Shown: piece by piece, positions 11,623 to 20,267 of the stretch
How positions within the stretch are numbered: position 1 is the stretch's first letter
How the letters are laid out: every line of letters begins with the position of its first letter
NCBI GenBank assembly: GCA_004325065.1
Contig: PITI01000081.1
Coordinates: 1 to 24,494 of the forward strand
Length of the DNA stretch: 24,494 nt
Origin: Hamiltosporidium magnivora
Lineage: Eukaryota > Microsporidia > Dubosqiidae
Direction of reading: 5' to 3'
Made by a program: the position numbers and the translations under genes
Notes under the pieces: generated by a model
Databases searched by the model: none
Told to the model about the DNA's origin: nothing
The model's input: the letters and a program-made list of their open reading frames with translations, nothing else

Positions 11623-13290
11623 TTAAATTCTGTTAAGCTTTAAATGAGCATCCATCAAAGTATCATTTGTCAAAGCACCCAAAGCACTAAGTTCACCTGC
11701 TAAAACAACACCAGCAACTAACAAAGCTAGATAACTAGGTGCATATGAACTATCATATCGCTTATCTGTTATTACATTTTTACTTTCATTGATATAAAAT
11801 TGTTTTAAAAACTCCTTACTTGGCTCTAAATGCGTTCCTCCGCCCAAAACACCTACCACAATGCTTGGCATAAGCAAAGAAATATTTAATCCTAAATCTA
11901 TTTTTTCCATACTCAACAGACAATTACTACTTTCAATTATTTGGCCACAATCTTGTCCTAGCGCTATGAACAAAGCAGCTATGTAATTCGCAGCTTGACA
12001 GTTAAAATTACCTAAAACCAAAGCACTTCCTAAACATATCTTTGAATAATACGTTTTATATAAGTCAGCACATGTTACTTTTAATACTTCCAAGCAATCT
12101 TCTTCGCTGATAAAAATATTCATAAAGACTCTTCTCCCTCTTCCGTTACAATAATTTTCAATTGACCATTTTTTATCGGTACAAATATTTGCACTTAGGC
12201 AAGAAGTTTTAATATTATAATTTGTTCTTAAGTAGTCTATCATTGCCTTACATGCTTTTGTGATCATATTCATTCCCATTGCTTCACCTGAATATGCATG
12301 TACTTTTATAAACACCGTATTGTTTATGATATGTTTAGTAGAGATTGATTTCACTTTGAGATAATTAGATGTTGAATTTCCTATTTTGGTAAGTCTATCA
12401 ACTAACGAAACATTCTCTTTTGGTTCTTCCTTTTTTTGTTCTGCAGATGATGGATCACATTCCTTGATCATGGATTCTATCAGTACATCTCTTACATGAT
12501 AATATTCGCCGCCTTCTTTGAGTATGGCTTTAGCTTTTTCGGGGGATACTTCATCCTTGATTTCTTCATCCAATATGTGGTAAACATCTTTTTTTAATTC
12601 TTTGTAAAAATTTACTGCATCTTTAAATTTATAAAATTCTACAGAAAAACTTCTTGTAATTCCTACATTTTCAACTACGCCTTCGAGATATCCACGGTTT
12701 AATAATTTTATTCCTCTACACATAGAAGCCACAAGTGCCCCTTCTGTGGTACAAAGCGGTACCCAAAAACCGCGTCCATTTATTTGAAATGAATACTTTG
12801 AAATCCCCATAGGAATTTTTTTATAACCTATTATATTTTCACAACATCTATTAGCTACTGGAGAAAAATCGTCATCGGTTACTAAGTTAGTGACATTTAT
12901 ATTATTTGATTTTAATATATCAGTAAAATGTTTTGAATTTTCTTTAACTTTTTGATTTATATCTCGTTTTAGTTCTTCGGTTTCTTTTTGTTTAGCTTGA
13001 TGATTCTTTGATTCTTCGGTTTCTAAAATTGTAGTGGATTTTGGCTCTTCGTTATTATTTAGCAAATTATTTTTATTTTCAGGATGAGTCTTTGATATAT
13101 TCTTTATATTGATATTTATTTTTGAATCTTTAGTGTCATTCACTTTTTTTCCAGAAGATTGTGGAAGTACAGAATTGTTTATATCATTCGTATTGGTTTT
13201 AGACATTTTCTCAACTTCAGAAGCCACAGTTTTTGTCTTTTTTTTCTTTGAGCTTGTTGAATATATGGATCCAAAATTTTTTTGTGGCAT
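11623..13290 (-). CDS. HMGR: 3-hydroxy-3-methylglutaryl-CoA reductase, catalytic domain only
   Basis: Reduces HMG-CoA to mevalonate with NADPH, the committed step of isoprenoid synthesis. The 555 residues begin with a low-complexity Lys/Asn/Ser/Glu-rich leader (1-140) without membrane segments, so the sterol-sensing anchor of animal and fungal enzymes is missing and the protein should be soluble. Catalytic features: ENIIGYKKIPMG (151-162), TTEGALVAS with Glu183, GEAMGMNM (335-342), CTDKK with Lys373, GQD with Asp447, MPSIVVGVLGGGTHL (474-488), LAGELSALGAL (530-540) and AHLKLNR with His549. All four expected catalytic residues (Glu, Lys, Asp, His) are present. Oddities: the usual DAMGMNM motif reads EAMGMNM, and about 60 extra Lys/Glu-rich residues sit in the small domain (about 235-295). 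The start at 13290 directly follows CCC, with a TATA-like box about 20 nt upstream. Confidence 0.95.
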   Translation of the reverse strand: MPQKNFGSIYSTSSKKKKTKTVASEVEKMSKTNTNDINNSVLPQSSGKKVNDTKDSKININIKNISKTHPENKNNLLNNNEEPKSTTILETEESKNHQAKQKETEELKRDINQKVKENSKHFTDILKSNNINVTNLVTDDDFSPVANRCCENIIGYKKIPMGISKYSFQINGRGFWVPLCTTEGALVASMCRGIKLLNRGYLEGVVENVGITRSFSVEFYKFKDAVNFYKELKKDVYHILDEEIKDEVSPEKAKAILKEGGEYYHVRDVLIESMIKECDPSSAEQKKEEPKENVSLVDRLTKIGNSTSNYLKVKSISTKHIINNTVFIKVHAYSGEAMGMNMITKACKAMIDYLRTNYNIKTSCLSANICTDKKWSIENYCNGRGRRVFMNIFISEEDCLEVLKVTCADLYKTYYSKICLGSALVLGNFNCQAANYIAALFIALGQDCGQIIESSNCLLSMEKIDLGLNISLLMPSIVVGVLGGGTHLEPSKEFLKQFYINESKNVITDKRYDSSYAPSYLALLVAGVVLAGELSALGALTNDTLMDAHLKLNRI

Positions 13291-13317
13291 GGGATCGTAA
13301 GGAAAATTCTTTATATA
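13291..13317 (-). promoter_or_regulatory. Compact promoter of HMG-CoA reductase: TATA-like box and CCC at the start
   Basis: On the gene strand, TATATAA (plus 13311-13317) lies about 20 nt before the ATG, and CCC (plus 13291-13293) touches the ATG. Such spacing allows almost no 5' leader, which fits the very short leaders known for microsporidian mRNAs. This supports the annotated start over a downstream Met. Confidence 0.55.
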
Positions 13318-14474
13318 CCACTAGAAATCTATTAATATAGACAAATATGGAAATAAATTTATATTTAATTAGAAAAACAACCGTATATGATAAATTACCC
13401 AAATATATTCTACAAATTTAATTAGCAGGAATTATTTCTGATAAATTAAATAATAAATTTTAAAATGGAAAAGATAATTATTAGAACATTTCTCCAGCTT
13501 AAAAGTACTTTATTAATATATTTTTCAAATGAATTTTTCATAGTTTATTTTCAATATTTCTTTACGTTTGCACCTTTTTCTTTGAGGTATTTTTACAATG
13601 TAAATATTTATAATATTTAAAGAAGCGGCATATAATTTACGCTAAAATTTGGTGTATTCATAGAAACGAAACTCAAACATTACAAAATGTGCGTTGTATG
13701 TTGATATATGTGATCATGTATTAGATACAAACGTTTAATTACGAAGGAAGTAATTTTTTTTACAGTACAAATAAATATTTCCAAATTAATTTCTCATCTA
13801 ATTTCATCACTCGATTGCCACCAACCAAAAGAAATAATATCAGTTTTCTTAAATGCTATTGATTATAAGAATGCTTAAATTTTGTGCGGTAAATAATTTC
13901 AAAGATCGTTTTAGAGTTTTTTTTGCAGAATATTTCAAAAAATTGTTGCAATATTTCTTTTAAGATATTTTTTAAATATATTAGATCATCTATAGAGGAT
14001 TGATACATCTAAGGTTTTTATAGTCAAATATTAGAAAAAAGACATTTCTACTCTTATAAGTAATATTATATCTAATTATAGCTTCAAGTATATCTAATGT
14101 GCATACTTCGGGATAAAATTTTGTAGAATTTATTTTTGTTTCAAAAATTGTATCAAAATCTACAAAAAAAATATTTTGATCAAAAATCAAGAAAAAAATA
14201 TTTGACAGATTTGTTCCGAAAAGAATTTAAAAAATGAACTTTTACTTTATTTTTTTACATCTCATTTAAAAGAAATACAATATTAAATTGATGTTTAAGT
14301 ATTTTGTTGTGTTTTAGTCAACTAGAAAATCAAAATTTGTTAAAATGACTTTAAATTTATAATAAAATAGAAAATTTATACAGTTGATTTCTTCTATTCA
14401 AGTCAAACAAAAATATTTAAATATAGTTTTTATAGTAGAAAAATGTAAAAAATTAATAGGTTTTAGTCAGTAAA
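13318..14474. other. Spacer upstream of HMG-CoA reductase
   Basis: About 1.2 kb of AT-rich sequence. The minus-strand ORFs at 13217-13402 and 13990-14190 are Phe/Ile/Asn-rich, have no recognisable motif, and are no longer than chance allows. No RNA gene or repeat seen. Confidence 0.5.
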
Positions 14475-14480
14475 TTTATT
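14475..14480 (-). terminator. AATAAA polyadenylation signal candidate of the kinase gene
   Basis: AATAAA on the gene strand starts 3 nt after the TAA stop of the PfkB kinase gene. Two plus-strand genes here (pelota and the membrane protein) also carry AATAAA within about 12 nt of the stop, so compact 3' ends look like a shared feature. Confidence 0.5.
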
Positions 14481-14483
14481 CTT

Positions 14484-15452
14484 TTAAAAAATAAGTTCTT
14501 GAATCATTTTAGTATTTTCTAAAATATATTCCTCTGACCAATCTTTTCCTATTTGAATAATTTCTTCGATAGAATATTTTTTATAAAAACCATATAAAAT
14601 ACCGGCAGCAAATGCATCTCCTGCTCCGCATGTATCTACGTTATCTCCCAGATATTTATCTATTTTAGAACTATATACCTTGCCGTTTTTGGTATAATAT
14701 ATATCTTTACCTCCATCCGTGCATATAAGTGTTTGGTTTTTATATCCTAATTCTACCAATATTTGTCTAATATTGATCGGCTCTTTACCAAAAACACGTT
14801 TATAGAAGCTATAAAATTCTTCAAAATTACCAACGACAACGTTTGAAATATCAAAATATTTTTTTATAAAAAAATATTCGCTACCAGAAAATAAAGTATA
14901 TGATGATAAATTAAGAATTAATTGATTTTTCTTCAAAATATCTAAAATATGAAACGATAATTCTAGATGTGCAGCTATCATGAATCCACTCATATAAAAA
15001 AAAACATTTTTTGGTAAATTACATAAACACGTATCTACATATTTAAGACTTAGACATGTAGACGCACCGAGATCTGTTACTAATGATCTTTGTCTGCCAT
15101 TAAGAAGCACAAAACATTTAGCAGTCCGATTATTATCAAATATTTCGAATGAATATTTGATATTCAAAATATCTAATTCATTTTCTAGAATTTTTAAATA
15201 CTTATCGTTACCGACTGAACCAATAAAATATAATGGAATATTTCCCTTCTTTGATAAAAATATAAATGTATTCAAAGAAGTTCCACCAGAAGATAACCGT
15301 ACTGCTTTTAGATCTTGAAGCTTTTCTAATAAATAGTTGTTTTTACCATTTATTTGAACATATCCATTTTCTTCTAAATCTAAATTTTCTAAAAGTGATT
15401 TTTCACATTTTATTCTTATGTCTAGCATTGGCTGACATATGGTTATTATCAT
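14484..15452 (-). CDS. ADO1: Adenosine kinase-like PfkB-family nucleoside kinase
   Basis: Predicted to phosphorylate adenosine (or a related nucleoside) to AMP with ATP, a purine salvage step in the cytosol. The 322 residues show the ribokinase/PfkB fold. The QPMLDIR start (7-13) matches the NPLLDI-type opening of adenosine kinases. SSGGTSLNT (54-62) is the first PfkB glycine motif. RSLVTDLGAS (122-131) matches RSLVANLxAA of adenosine kinases. VVGNFEEF (206-213) matches the GNxxEA motif, and TDGGKDI (245-251) the ATP-binding TxGKD region. DTCGAGDAFAAGIL (273-286) is PfkB signature 2, with catalytic Asp279. Length is close to the 340-350 of typical adenosine kinases. The ATG is preceded by ACCGTTATC, close to the ACCGCTATTTTA before the membrane-protein gene. 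A ribokinase or other sugar kinase is the main alternative; the RSLV and SGF (155-157) segments favour adenosine kinase. Confidence 0.8.
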   Translation of the reverse strand: MIITICQPMLDIRIKCEKSLLENLDLEENGYVQINGKNNYLLEKLQDLKAVRLSSGGTSLNTFIFLSKKGNIPLYFIGSVGNDKYLKILENELDILNIKYSFEIFDNNRTAKCFVLLNGRQRSLVTDLGASTCLSLKYVDTCLCNLPKNVFFYMSGFMIAAHLELSFHILDILKKNQLILNLSSYTLFSGSEYFFIKKYFDISNVVVGNFEEFYSFYKRVFGKEPINIRQILVELGYKNQTLICTDGGKDIYYTKNGKVYSSKIDKYLGDNVDTCGAGDAFAAGILYGFYKKYSIEEIIQIGKDWSEEYILENTKMIQELIF

Positions 15453-15454
15453 GA

Positions 15455-15461
15455 TAACGGT
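15455..15461 (-). promoter_or_regulatory. ACCGTTA start-proximal motif of the kinase gene
   Basis: On the gene strand ACCGTTATC abuts the ATG. The membrane-protein gene at 23162 has ACCGCTATTTTA at the equivalent place, so ACCGYTAT may be this genome's version of the microsporidian CCC-like element. Confidence 0.4.
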
Positions 15462-16572
15462 GTTACTAAAATGGATATTTTTAAAAAAAATTAAAAAACG
15501 AAATAAGAACGGCTTTCAATTTTGCAGTTATAAAAAGTTCTGGTTTATAAAAAAATTTAAATCTTTAATTCTTTTTTTTAAAATTTTGATTGCGAAAAAA
15601 TAAATTAAAAAATATTCAACATTCCCACATTTGGTATTCTATTCTATATTAAGTATTGTTTATTAGAACTCTGTTGTAACTAATCTCAAACATGGAAAGA
15701 CAAGCGAAAGGTTGATGATTCTGGCTTACGAACAAAGGATGTAAAAAACAAAATAGTATCATTCATTTACAACGTATTATGGTGACCTCATATACCCTTC
15801 ATTTTCGCCTTTATTGTGAATTTAAATTTTTCTACGCCTTACCAAACATCCGTTATATTTTTATACTCTGTTTATTTACTTAATATTTGTTTTATGTTTG
15901 GTCTCGTTAAAAGCAACCTCTTCATTACTTTACACATTGATTTTGAATCTTCTGCTGAAGAATTTACTCGGGATTTTTCATTTTTTTTGCCTATAAATAC
16001 GACATGTTACAATGCTTTATGTAATTCATTCTGTATGTTTTAAAACCAATTGGGTTTCGATTAATATACTGCGAGATTCATCCCAACTTTGTATTTTGAA
16101 TTCCCAGTGTCTCAGACAAGCTTTTAACTCAGTAGGTTTTAAGTTTTAATTTAAACTTTGCGATAGTTTGTAATAGTTCTAAAAAATGGTTGATTATCTT
16201 TGAACAAACTAAAAAAACAATAATTATAAAATCTTAGTCGCTTTTCCATAATAAAAAATTGAAGTAGAAACATTTTGAATATACACATATGAGAATAATT
16301 CTAGACAAAATTTAGTTTATCATTTACTACATTATTATAGAGTATTTCTAAAATGCCATATCTCTGAATAGTTTTTTTAAAAAAAATTTGTTTTTCATGA
16401 AACAAAGCAGATATAAGAAAAGAACCAATGATATTTACAAATTTTTAGCGTATAATAATTCGAGTATGAAAAATTCTTAAATTAGAATTAATTTCATATA
16501 AAATCTAAATTTACATGTAATTTAAATTTTTTAAAACCACTTTATTTGATTTTATCCATCAAAAATATTTAT
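15462..16572. other. Divergent spacer between the kinase and pelota
   Basis: About 1.1 kb that should contain both divergent promoters. A 75-codon plus ORF at 15816-16043 starts only at GTG and has no recognisable motif. The same stretch (about 15.7-16.04 kb) is somewhat richer in GC and its minus strand gives one 44-codon open stretch (16006-15875), so an old relic is possible but not demonstrable. Nothing else seen. Confidence 0.45.
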
Positions 16573-17625
16573 ATGAAAATACACAAAAAATATTTTGATG
16601 AAAAAAAATTAGAAGGTTCAATCGAACTTATGCCAGAATATCCCGATGATATATACTCGTTATACAATTTAATAGATAAGGGCGATATTATAAAATCTCG
16701 TACTCAAAGAAAAATTGTTGTTTCTAATAAAAATACAGAAAGAATTTATATCAAATTGGAAATTGTAATAGAATCTATAACGGTTGATTTGGAGGCAAAT
16801 GTAATTTTTTTTAAAGGTAAGACACTTACAGAACATGAACATATAAAAATGGGATCTTTTCACACAATAGAAATAACACTGAATGATAAGTTATGGCTTA
16901 CAAAGAAGGAATGGAATTTATTGTCACTTAAGATATTAAGGGATGCTGAAACTGAATATACAGAAATATTTGTCGTACTTTTGTTTGATAAAGAATGCTT
17001 TGTTTATTCTATAACGCAAAATTATGTAAAAAATATTTTGAAACAAGAAATCAAGAATAAAAATTATAAGAATATTATAACATTTCTGGAAAAGGCAAAT
17101 TTAAAAATTATTAAATCTATAATTATTGCTAGCACTTCTGAAGAAAGAAATATATTTTTAAAGAATATTTCGAGCAATAAAAATATTAAGGAAAATTTAG
17201 AAAAATTTTGTTCTGTAAAATTAGATTCTGATTATTCTAAAATGAGTGGAAATAAAATTATTGAAAAAATGATGGGAGATGCTGTTGTTTTAAAAAAATT
17301 ACATAATGTACAATTTTTAAAAGACTTAAAAGAAATGGAAGTTTTTTTAACTCTATTTAATACAAGTTCGGAGTACATTGCTGTAGGAATATCAGATGTC
17401 CAAGAAGGTATTGAATACGGTGCGGTAAAATCTCTATTATTAACGAGTGAGGTTTTTAAATCTTTCGATATAGAAGAACGAAAAAAAATCGAAAAGCTAA
17501 TCTTGGACGTTAAAGCACAAAATGCCAACCTATTTGTTATTCCTATACGTCATTTTTATGGTGAAAAATTGGCAGAAATGGGTGGTGTTGCAGCGATACT
17601 CAAATTTCCATATAGGGAAACATAA
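16573..17625 (+). CDS. DOM34: Pelota/Dom34 ribosome-rescue factor
   Basis: eRF1-like factor that, with the GTPase Hbs1, enters the A site of stalled ribosomes and starts no-go and non-stop decay in the cytoplasm. I use the ATG at 16573 because the protein then opens MKIHKKYFDEKKLEGSIELM, matching the family's Sm-like N-terminal domain (MKxxxK...GSxxLxPE); the frame extends 27 nt further up only from a TTG. PEYPDDIYSLYNLIDKGD (21-38) and TQRKI (44-48) continue that domain. GSFHTIEITLNDKLWLTKKEW (94-114) leads to the central domain, which is shortened: the protein is 350 residues against about 385 in human and yeast. The C-terminal domain ends EYGAVKSLLLTSEVF (281-295) and HFYGEKLAEMGGVAAILKFPY (327-347), a strong pelota signature. 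No GGQ motif is present, which separates it from eRF1. Confidence 0.93.
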   Translation: MKIHKKYFDEKKLEGSIELMPEYPDDIYSLYNLIDKGDIIKSRTQRKIVVSNKNTERIYIKLEIVIESITVDLEANVIFFKGKTLTEHEHIKMGSFHTIEITLNDKLWLTKKEWNLLSLKILRDAETEYTEIFVVLLFDKECFVYSITQNYVKNILKQEIKNKNYKNIITFLEKANLKIIKSIIIASTSEERNIFLKNISSNKNIKENLEKFCSVKLDSDYSKMSGNKIIEKMMGDAVVLKKLHNVQFLKDLKEMEVFLTLFNTSSEYIAVGISDVQEGIEYGAVKSLLLTSEVFKSFDIEERKKIEKLILDVKAQNANLFVIPIRHFYGEKLAEMGGVAAILKFPYRET

Positions 17626-17636
17626 GTCGCACATTT

Positions 17637-17642
17637 AATAAA
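17637..17642 (+). terminator. AATAAA polyadenylation signal candidate of pelota
   Basis: AATAAA begins 12 nt after the TAA stop, matching the compact 3' ends of the kinase and membrane-protein genes. Confidence 0.5.
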
Positions 17643-18700
17643 AAATATATTTTTATTAAATAAACAAATTTGTTCGAGCGTTAGTAACTTGCTGAATTAT
17701 ATTGTTAGATCTATATATCATCTATTTGTTTTTTGTTTTCGTTCTTTATAGTTAGTTCAGCTTTAGTGTTCTGATCAGATCTCTTATTATTAAATTTTAT
17801 TCCTAAATAGAGAATTCAAGTTTGAGGATTGTTTTTTATTCCTTCTTTCTAGTTGGACGTATATGTGTATAGATTATATGGTTTATTCATATGCCTTTTT
17901 ATAGGCATTTCATCTTACTCGTGAATTATTCTTGAATTAAAAAAAAAATTAAAATTTAAATGCGAGAATTTTATTGAATGAATCTTTCTACTCTCAGCAA
18001 TACTTTGTTTTTTAAAATCTATTTTATAGTATTCGTTAAAGATATAAAACTATGTTTGCTTTAATCTAAGATCACCTCAAATATACATTTATAAAAAAAA
18101 CTTGGCTTTTTTTACATGCAAATAATACTTCATTTTTTACCTTAAAAATCCGAAGTATAATTTTATTTTGGACCACCTTGATTCAATTCGTAGTATCTTT
18201 ATTTAATATTATATCTCATATAAATATATTAATTTTCATTAATAATGCCGAAATCGAGTTTTTGTTGTAGCACCATTATTTCATGTTCATATTATCAGAA
18301 ATTTTTTTTATATGAACTCTGTTTACTTTAAAATGTTGAAATCTATTGGTATAAGTAAAGTATATGTACGTTTTGGACTACTTTGTGAGAAATCAATATA
18401 CTTAAATGGAGGCTTCTTAATCAATAACTCTCTAGATATTCATTTTAAAAGGTTTATGCATAGCGATTCATTTTTCCAAATGGGTATTTATAGTTATATA
18501 ATTAAATATTAGGATAATTGGTTGGATATATTGAAAAACGAATTATATTAAATACCTGCGTATTTTTCTGCTGTTTTTATGTGACGATTGTATCTTTTTT
18601 GTTTTATTTCATACGTTCATTAAACCATATTTTTTTATTATATTTTAACAAAATGCCTTTGTACATATTATTTTACCGAAATTCAGGGTTAATAATATTC
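17643..18700. other. T-rich spacer after pelota
   Basis: About 1 kb with no supported gene. A short hairpin, ATGCCT-ttttat-AGGCAT, lies at 17891-17908. Small plus-strand ORFs from 18312 onward are Phe/Ile/Tyr-rich; the one ending at 18959 overlaps the better-supported minus-strand relic, so I treat them as shadows or chance. Confidence 0.5.
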
Positions 18701-19910
18701 TTACCGTTTGTTTCTCACCTCTTTCTTCTTCGTTAGTATAAAAGTGTAATTGTAAGTATATGAGTTTTTGACATCGATGCTCTATTTATCACATTCTAAC
18801 ATGCTATATTCCAGCTTTACTAGGTATTCTGTCTTGAAACCGAAACTCTTCATAGAGAAAAAAATGCTTAGAGTATTTTTTTCGTACTATGAATATGCAG
18901 TAGTTCTTATCCGAGGGTGCGAAAAGGTATTTTTTGGAGCGCGCCATAATCTCATGTAAAGAGCTTATTGTTATACAGAGGTATATAATATGTATATTTT
19001 TAAATGAACAACAAATTTTCTAAAAATCGAAGCTCTTTTTACTTTGGGGTGTGGAAACCGATTTTCAGATTCCATGAGATACATCTCACTTAAAGGGTTA
19101 AGAAATACTGGACTAGATGTATGTCTCTATTATTCTGGTACATACAATCTAGTAAAATTTATCTTATGATAGATGGTTTCAACGCCATAATGAGTTATCA
19201 CATAAGGAATTACTTCTACCATTGTATAAAAAAAAGATTTAAAGCATTATTTTTTCTTTGTGATGGAGAGTGGTTAGCCACATAAAAACCCATATGCTTA
19301 GCAAAGATTATGTGAAACTGGTGTGGATATAATTGTTTGGATTTTTACTAGAAATAAAATCCCATTAAATTTTTAATGATTCCATGGGATTTTGTATGAA
19401 AAGAAGGTCCTCTACCAATCCCGAAACTCTTTCTCCAAATCTATTTTGTAGTTTTTTATGTAAGATGACTAAAGACTGCAATTGAATTTGTAGGTAATTG
19501 CCATGTAAAAACATGGAAACTTAGCGTTGTTCACTCGAGTTAGAAGACAATACGTTTAATGATATTCAAATTAAACTCTTTAAAGGCAGGAGAGATAAAT
19601 AAAGGCTTTTTCTTGTTAGTATAACATTGCACTTTCTATTTAGAGCCCATGTAAGTCGCCGAAATATATCTTAGCTAGAATTTGTTCGGTTCGGAAAGTG
19701 TTGAGTAAGTGGGAATGCTGCATGGTCTCAAGCGAGCTCAACGTGATTTTTGATCACGATCACATTCTATGCAACGAAAATTGACAGACTTCAGCAACTG
19801 CCTTTCCCATTAATTGGGTTTTACACCCTTTAGATTCACGGTTTTGAGATGTAGGTATTACAGAAGGTACCGATAAAGTGTTACCGAAGTAGTTATTAAT
19901 GTTAATCGTA
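18701..19910 (-). pseudogene. Decayed non-LTR retrotransposon, relic 1 (RT palm remnants and endonuclease tail)
   Basis: Minus-strand remains in order. SKGCKTQLMGKAVAEVC at 19763-19843 resembles the GCKxQLxxDKxVxxxC stretch of reverse transcriptases of elements with a restriction-like endonuclease. CFYMAITYKF around 19495-19512 sits where the catalytic F/YxDD motif is expected, with the two Asp replaced. FGIGRGPSFHTK near 19390-19425 fits the FGLxKCxxFHxK step after the palm. VEVIPYVITHYGVETIYHK (19220 to 19164) corresponds to the segment after the endonuclease core and is repeated in relic 2. From 19228 to 18701 the frame stays constant for 176 codons with only six internal stops, about half the chance rate, and includes ENRFPHPKVKRASIFRKFVV and RLWRAPKNTFSHPRIRTTAY. 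The distance from palm to tail is far too short for an intact element, so it is internally deleted or rearranged. It is clearly dead. Confidence 0.6.
19263..19452. repeat. Dispersed repeat, copy 2
   Basis: About 190 bp collinear with the copy at the right edge (24307-24494). The two share the exact 17-mer TATGTGAAACTGGTGTG and the block ATTGTTTGGATTTTT. Both keep TCCATGGGA and a TTTCTNCAAAT-like block at matching distances. The left 80 bp also match, inverted, the copy at 4249-4325. Here it lies within relic 1, between palm-like and endonuclease-tail remnants, so it is either part of the retroelement or an insertion into it. The original coding strand is unresolved. Confidence 0.7.
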
Positions 19911-20267
19911 GAACTGCGTTAATTCCATGAAAACAATATAGCACATGCGATTGTTTTTCTTAAAATATGTATTATTTTTAAATGAAGATTCTTTGTATAA
20001 ATTTTAAATTTTTAATATCTTCATTTACATGTTTCAATTAAAATCGAACATTCTACAAAAGCGTACAAATAATAGATATATCAACGTTGTTCTTTCCTTT
20101 TTAATTTTAATTGGCTTGTTATCTATTATTTAAGTTTCATAATTTTAAAAATTAAAAAGCCAAATTTATATTTTCTAAAATTTTAGCTATATAAATTTTT
20201 CGAAATTAGTACTAATTTTACTATTAATTGAAATATGAATTAGCATCATAACTCTTTTTTATGAAAT
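19911..20267. other. AT-rich spacer between the two retrotransposon relics
   Basis: About 360 bp of A/T-dominated sequence with no open frame or motif, separating the two GC-richer relics. Confidence 0.5.

Noticed and set aside
15786..16043. 75-codon plus-strand ORF and a minus-strand reading in the same place
   Set aside because: The plus frame has only a GTG start, and neither reading shows a family motif. Open lengths are within chance.
16546..16572. Upstream extension of pelota from a TTG codon
   Set aside because: The ATG at 16573 matches the family N-terminus exactly, and TTG starts are not expected in nuclear genes.
17891..17908. Hairpin ATGCCT-ttttat-AGGCAT
   Set aside because: A 6-bp stem about 265 nt after pelota is too weak and distant to call a terminator or RNA element.
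18312..18959. Three consecutive plus-strand ORFs of 63-72 codons
   Set aside because: One starts at TTG and all are Phe/Ile/Leu-rich. The last overlaps the better-supported minus-strand retroelement relic.
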